Both the position numbers and the translations under genes were made by a program. This document shows positions 5,914 to 9,159 of a stretch of DNA of 9,159 nucleotides, piece after piece (position 1 is the first letter of the stretch; each line of letters starts with the position of its first letter). The notes under the pieces are model-generated. The model was not told where the DNA came from, searched no databases, and was given only the letters and a program-made list of their open reading frames with translations. Source of the stretch: DASVDK01 sp036562265 [NCBI: Thermodesulfobacteriota bacterium] (GTDB lineage Bacteria; DASVDK01); NCBI GenBank assembly GCA_036562265.1, contig DATCKS010000004.1, forward strand, positions 1-9,159, in the 5' to 3' direction.

Positions 5914-8900
5914 ATGCGGGTCGGGCTGGTGGTCGGGGCGGCACTTCTCCATCTGGCGGTCGCGTCCGACCTGTTCGCATACGTGGTCGATCAAAGGACG
6001 GTCAACGGCCAGTTCGTGAACAACACCACCTACGACCGTGCCTGCCACAAGTACGCGGGCGGCGACTTCTACTATTACTTCAGCTACACGGACTCCCAGT
6101 ACTACACCGGCCGCAAGCTCCACCTCTTCATTTTCTTCGGTGCCGCCGAGGGGGAGGCGGGGCGCTATTCCGTCAAGGCCACGATCTCGCCGACCTACCG
6201 CGGCATTGCCGTCCAGGGCGGCTGCGTCGTCTGCTCCTGCCAGGACTCGAGCACGAGCCGGCAATTCTATCCTCGGATAGAAGCGGGTCCGCCAACGACC
6301 GAGGTCTACAGGGTCAGCAGCCTCTCATATGACAAGTACGCGAGCCTCGCGCGAAGCCTCGGCATGCCCGTACGTCCCAACAGCTTCGCCCAGTACGGAC
6401 ACGTCGAGATCGACCTGTCGGGCGGTGGGAGCGCGAGCGTCAGCAACGTGTCTACCGGCTCCTGTCCTGGGGGCATCTGCCCCTCATTGCCTCTCCAACA
6501 GAAGTACGTGACCTGGAAGACCGCCAGCAACATATCGATCGTCGGCGTTCCGGAAGAGAAATGCGATGACTTCGTCGACAACAACGGCAACGGGCTCGTC
6601 AATGAAGTGTGCCGAGGATGCTCCGAGAACGGCGTCCAGACCGGCTCGACCACCGAACTCGCGAGCGGCAACCTCACGCAGAGCGTGCCGCTCCTGGCCT
6701 TCGATCGCCGGCCGACCTCGCTGTCGCTGACCGCCGCCTACAACAGCCAGGATACCGAGGTCGGCCCACTTGGCCGCGGCTGGACGCACACGTACGCCCG
6801 CCGCATCACGGGCGACAACGAGGTCACGCTCGCCCTCGTCGATGCCCAGGGAGGCTACAGCTTCTACCGGAAGGAGGGGGCGGACACCTACTACCCCCTC
6901 ACGCGCGGTGGGACCCAGGATCGCATCGTCAAGGCCGCCGACGGCACGTACGAGCGCATCTTCCCGGACGGCGGTCGCTGGCGGTTCAGCGCGGCCGGGA
7001 ACCTCATGGAGCTGCGGGACCGGACCGGTCGGACGATCACGCTCACCTACACGGCCGGCCTGCTCGCGGAGGCACGGGACTCCGTCGGACGCAGCTTCAC
7101 GTTCACGTACGACGCGAATCAGCGCCTCGTCCAGGTGGCCGACTCCGCCGGCCGAACGGTCTCCTTCGCGTACGACCCGACGGCCACCTACCTGACGACC
7201 ATCGTCGACGCGGGCGGCGGTAGCTGGGAGTTCACGTACGACGCCGACGGCCGTATGGCGACCAAGCAGACGCCCCGTGGGTCGGTTACCGCGTACGCGT
7301 ACGATGCGCAGGGCCGCCTGACGCAGGTCACCGATCCGCGCGGCGTCGTGAAGCAGCTCGTCTACGATCCCGTCCAGAAGACGACGCAGATCATCGACGC
7401 GGGGGGCGCCACGCGCGTGCAGCAATGGGACGGCCGGCTCGACGTGCCGCTTTCCGTCACCGATCCGACCGGACGCGCCGTTGCCTACACATACGATACT
7501 GCCGGCAACCGGCTCACGGCGACGGACCCGGCCGGCGGTGTCACCAGTTACACGTACGACTCCGAGAACCGGCTCCTGACCAGCGCGAACCCGGCCGGAG
7601 AAACGACGACGCTCACGTACGATCCGACCACGAACCAGGTGGCCTCCCAGACGGGTCCCGACGGGCTCGTGACGTCGTACACCTACGACCCGAGCGGAAA
7701 CCTCCTCACGAGCACCGACCCCGCAGGTGGCGTGGCCAGCTACGCCTATGACGGGCACGGGAACGTTACCCAGGTTACGAACGCGGCGGGCCAGACCACG
7801 ACGTTCACGTACGACGCGCTCGACCAGCTCGTCCAGCTCGTCGACCCGGCCGGCGTCGCGACCACGTTCGCGTACGACGCCGCCGGCTACCTCCGGGAGG
7901 TGACGCGCGGTCCTGGCCTGACCACGACCTCGGTCTACGACGCGCTCGGACGGTTGCTGTCGCTGACCACACCCCTCGGCCACCAGACCACGTACACCTA
8001 CGACGCCGCCGGCAACCGCCTCTCGCAGACCGATCCCCTCGGCCGCGTGACGCAGTACGCCTACGACGCCCGCAATGCGCCGATCCTGGTCACGGCGCCG
8101 GATGGGAGCGAGACCGCGTATGCCTACGACGACCTCGGCCGGATGGTCTCGCTGACCGACGCGAACGGCCGGGTGACCACGTACGCCTACGATGCAGCCG
8201 GGCGCCTCCTCTCGCAGACCGGGCCGCTGGGGGACGTCACCACGGCGACGTACGATGCGCGGGGGCAACTGGCGACGCGGACAGATCCCAGGGGCCAGCA
8301 GATCGAGTACCGGTACGACGCCGCGGGGCGGCTCGTGGAGAAGCGGCTCCCGGACGGGACGATCGAGCAGCACGTCTATGACAGTACCGGACGGCTCACC
8401 TCGGCAGGGAACGCGACGATCACGTACACCTACGGGTACGACAGCGCAGGTCGCTTGACGAGCGTCACGGACTCGCGCGGCTACGTCGTGGGATACGGCT
8501 ACGACGCCTCGAGCCGCCGCACCACCCTCACGTATCCGGGGGGCCAGGTGCTGACGTACGGCTACGATGCGGCGGGACGGCTCGCCCTCCTCTCGGAGGC
8601 CTCGTCGGGCCGGACCGCCACGTTCGCCTACGACACCCTCGGTCGCCGTTCGCGCCTGGACCTCCCGAACGGCACGCGCGTCTTTTACACCTACGACGGC
8701 GGCAGCCGGCTCGTGGGGCTCACGCACGAGACGAGCGTCGGCGCGATGCTGGAGGAGTTCACCTACGCCTATAACGCGGCCGGCGAGCGCACGAGCGAAA
8801 CCGATCTGACGGCGACGCGCGCGCACGCCTACGACCTCGTGGGTCGGCTCACCGAGGTCGTGGAGACGCCGGCCGGCTCGTCGCAGGGCCAGGTGGTGGA

Positions 8901-9159
8901 GGCCTACACCTACGATGCCGTGGGCAACCGGCTCACCGGCCCCGGCGCCGCCGACACCTCCACCTACAACGCCGGGCACCAGCTCCTCGTCGGCCCGGCC
9001 GCCTCGTACACCTACGACGCCAACGGCAACCGGACGGTGCGGTCGGGCGGGGCGGGGACCACAACCTACACCTGGGACCCGCAGGACCGGCTCGTGCAGG
9101 TCTCGATCACGCCGGCACAGGGCCCCTCGACCACCGTCACCTTCGCCTACGACCACCGT
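5914..9159 (+). CDS. Secreted YD-repeat / RHS-like protein, 3' end outside window
   Basis: The frame is open for 1082 codons to the last base with no stop or frameshift. Residues 1-23 form a signal peptide (MRVGLVVGAALLHLAVA core). Residues about 24-215 are a Tyr- and Cys-rich region with no family I recognise, including a CVVCSC cluster and SCPGGIC. Residues 217-236 (CDDFVDNNGNG, later NEVC and CRGC) resemble the Cys-flanked Asp/Asn calcium-loop motif of MopE-like proteins. Residues about 244-300 (ELASGNL, GPLGRGWTHTY) match the DUF6531 segment that commonly opens RHS proteins. From about residue 390, around 30 YD repeats (YxYDxxGRL type) follow. In known RHS/YD proteins these repeats build a shell that encloses a C-terminal domain, often a toxin released by autoproteolysis. 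The RHS-repeat core motif and the tip are not reached here, so toxin, adhesin or cell-wall roles remain open. No VgrG, PAAR domain or immunity gene is visible. Confidence 0.88.
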   Translation, partial: MRVGLVVGAALLHLAVASDLFAYVVDQRTVNGQFVNNTTYDRACHKYAGGDFYYYFSYTDSQYYTGRKLHLFIFFGAAEGEAGRYSVKATISPTYRGIAVQGGCVVCSCQDSSTSRQFYPRIEAGPPTTEVYRVSSLSYDKYASLARSLGMPVRPNSFAQYGHVEIDLSGGGSASVSNVSTGSCPGGICPSLPLQQKYVTWKTASNISIVGVPEEKCDDFVDNNGNGLVNEVCRGCSENGVQTGSTTELASGNLTQSVPLLAFDRRPTSLSLTAAYNSQDTEVGPLGRGWTHTYARRITGDNEVTLALVDAQGGYSFYRKEGADTYYPLTRGGTQDRIVKAADGTYERIFPDGGRWRFSAAGNLMELRDRTGRTITLTYTAGLLAEARDSVGRSFTFTYDANQRLVQVADSAGRTVSFAYDPTATYLTTIVDAGGGSWEFTYDADGRMATKQTPRGSVTAYAYDAQGRLTQVTDPRGVVKQLVYDPVQKTTQIIDAGGATRVQQWDGRLDVPLSVTDPTGRAVAYTYDTAGNRLTATDPAGGVTSYTYDSENRLLTSANPAGETTTLTYDPTTNQVASQTGPDGLVTSYTYDPSGNLLTSTDPAGGVASYAYDGHGNVTQVTNAAGQTTTFTYDALDQLVQLVDPAGVATTFAYDAAGYLREVTRGPGLTTTSVYDALGRLLSLTTPLGHQTTYTYDAAGNRLSQTDPLGRVTQYAYDARNAPILVTAPDGSETAYAYDDLGRMVSLTDANGRVTTYAYDAAGRLLSQTGPLGDVTTATYDARGQLATRTDPRGQQIEYRYDAAGRLVEKRLPDGTIEQHVYDSTGRLTSAGNATITYTYGYDSAGRLTSVTDSRGYVVGYGYDASSRRTTLTYPGGQVLTYGYDAAGRLALLSEASSGRTATFAYDTLGRRSRLDLPNGTRVFYTYDGGSRLVGLTHETSVGAMLEEFTYAYNAAGERTSETDLTATRAHAYDLVGRLTEVVETPAGSSQGQVVEAYTYDAVGNRLTGPGAADTSTYNAGHQLLVGPAASYTYDANGNRTVRSGGAGTTTYTWDPQDRLVQVSITPAQGPSTTVTFAYDHR
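7090..9159 (+). repeat. Degenerate 63-base tandem repeats encoding YD units
   Basis: The TAC-GAC/GAT (Tyr-Asp) codon pair recurs with a spacing of almost exactly 63 bases, that is 21 residues. Tyr codons lie at 7492, 7555, 7618, 7684, 7747, 7810, 7873, 7936, 7999, 8062, 8125, 8188, 8251, 8314, 8377, 8437, 8500, 8563, 8629 and 8692. Earlier copies start at 7108 and later ones are at 8830, 8911, 9013 and 9148, with variants such as YN and WD (8770, 8968, 9070). Spacing is most regular between 7492 and 8692 and looser at both ends. The copies have diverged in sequence, so they are protein repeats and not a recent DNA expansion. Confidence 0.9.

Noticed and set aside
4652-6019. Long + strand frame spanning ispD, ispF and the gap before the RHS gene
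   Set aside because: Arg/Pro-rich shadow of two firmly identified enzymes, with no ribosome binding site or recognisable domain.
5625-6332. Two short + strand frames (5625-5816 and 5817-6332) in the gap and the start of the RHS gene
   Set aside because: No Shine-Dalgarno and no family resemblance; the second overlaps the RHS signal peptide in another frame. The RHS start at 5914 is better supported.
6484-9156. A long open frame (890 codons) on the - strand opposite the RHS gene
   Set aside because: It is an antisense shadow caused by GC-rich codons and the 63-base periodic repeats: its protein is repetitive (VVGVRG-like units) and mirrors the YD units, while the + strand frame has a signal peptide, a ribosome binding site and recognisable domains.
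7108-9159. The regular 63-base repeats as a CRISPR array or satellite DNA
   Set aside because: There is no conserved repeat separated by unique spacers; the periodicity is explained by in-frame YD protein repeats.

Overview
The window looks like a chromosomal segment of a very GC-rich Gram-negative bacterium. Codon third positions are almost all G or C, start codons are often GTG, a lipoprotein is present, and CarD is followed directly by IspD and IspF. That order, with a Tat translocase gene and a DUF502 membrane protein beside it, is reminiscent of delta-proteobacterial lineages in the broad sense (Myxococcota, Desulfobacterota, Binatota-like). The taxon is an inference; no rRNA or tRNA gene is present to test it.

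Layout, all on the + strand. (1) 3-161 is the C-terminal tail of a four-carbon acid sugar kinase-like protein. (2) 158-2197 is a predicted lipoprotein of unknown function. Its real start seems to be a CTG overlapping the kinase stop codon, because the first ATG/GTG/TTG start lies downstream of a clear lipobox. (3) 2253-2987 tatC and 2965-3618 DUF502 overlap and form a two-gene membrane operon behind an extended -10 element. This TatC differs from the usual family at two positions of the signal-peptide binding site. (4) 3619-3910 is non-coding; it holds a perfect 11-bp hairpin and a near-consensus sigma70 promoter with a strong Shine-Dalgarno for carD. (5) carD (3911-4393), ispD (4417-5097) and ispF (5094-5576) are a compact operon: an RNA-polymerase-binding regulator followed by two steps of the MEP isoprenoid pathway. 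(6) 5577-5913 is a 337-base gap, less GC-rich than its flanks, with a palindrome and short direct repeats. (7) 5914 to the window end is one uninterrupted reading frame of 1082 codons. It encodes a secreted YD-repeat (RHS-like) protein with a signal peptide, a novel-looking Cys/Tyr-rich N-terminal region, a Ca2+-loop-like Cys motif, a DUF6531-like segment and about 30 YD repeats of roughly 21 residues. Its C-terminus, where such proteins usually carry a variable and often toxic domain, lies beyond the window.

The housekeeping block (tatC to ispF) is conventional in content. The accessory and least explained parts are the lipoprotein at the left and the RHS gene with its leader at the right. 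I see no CRISPR array, insertion sequence, tRNA or rRNA. I found no convincing evidence of a completely new system. The best leads are the N-terminal region and missing C-terminus of the RHS gene, the divergent TatC, and the non-standard start of the lipoprotein.
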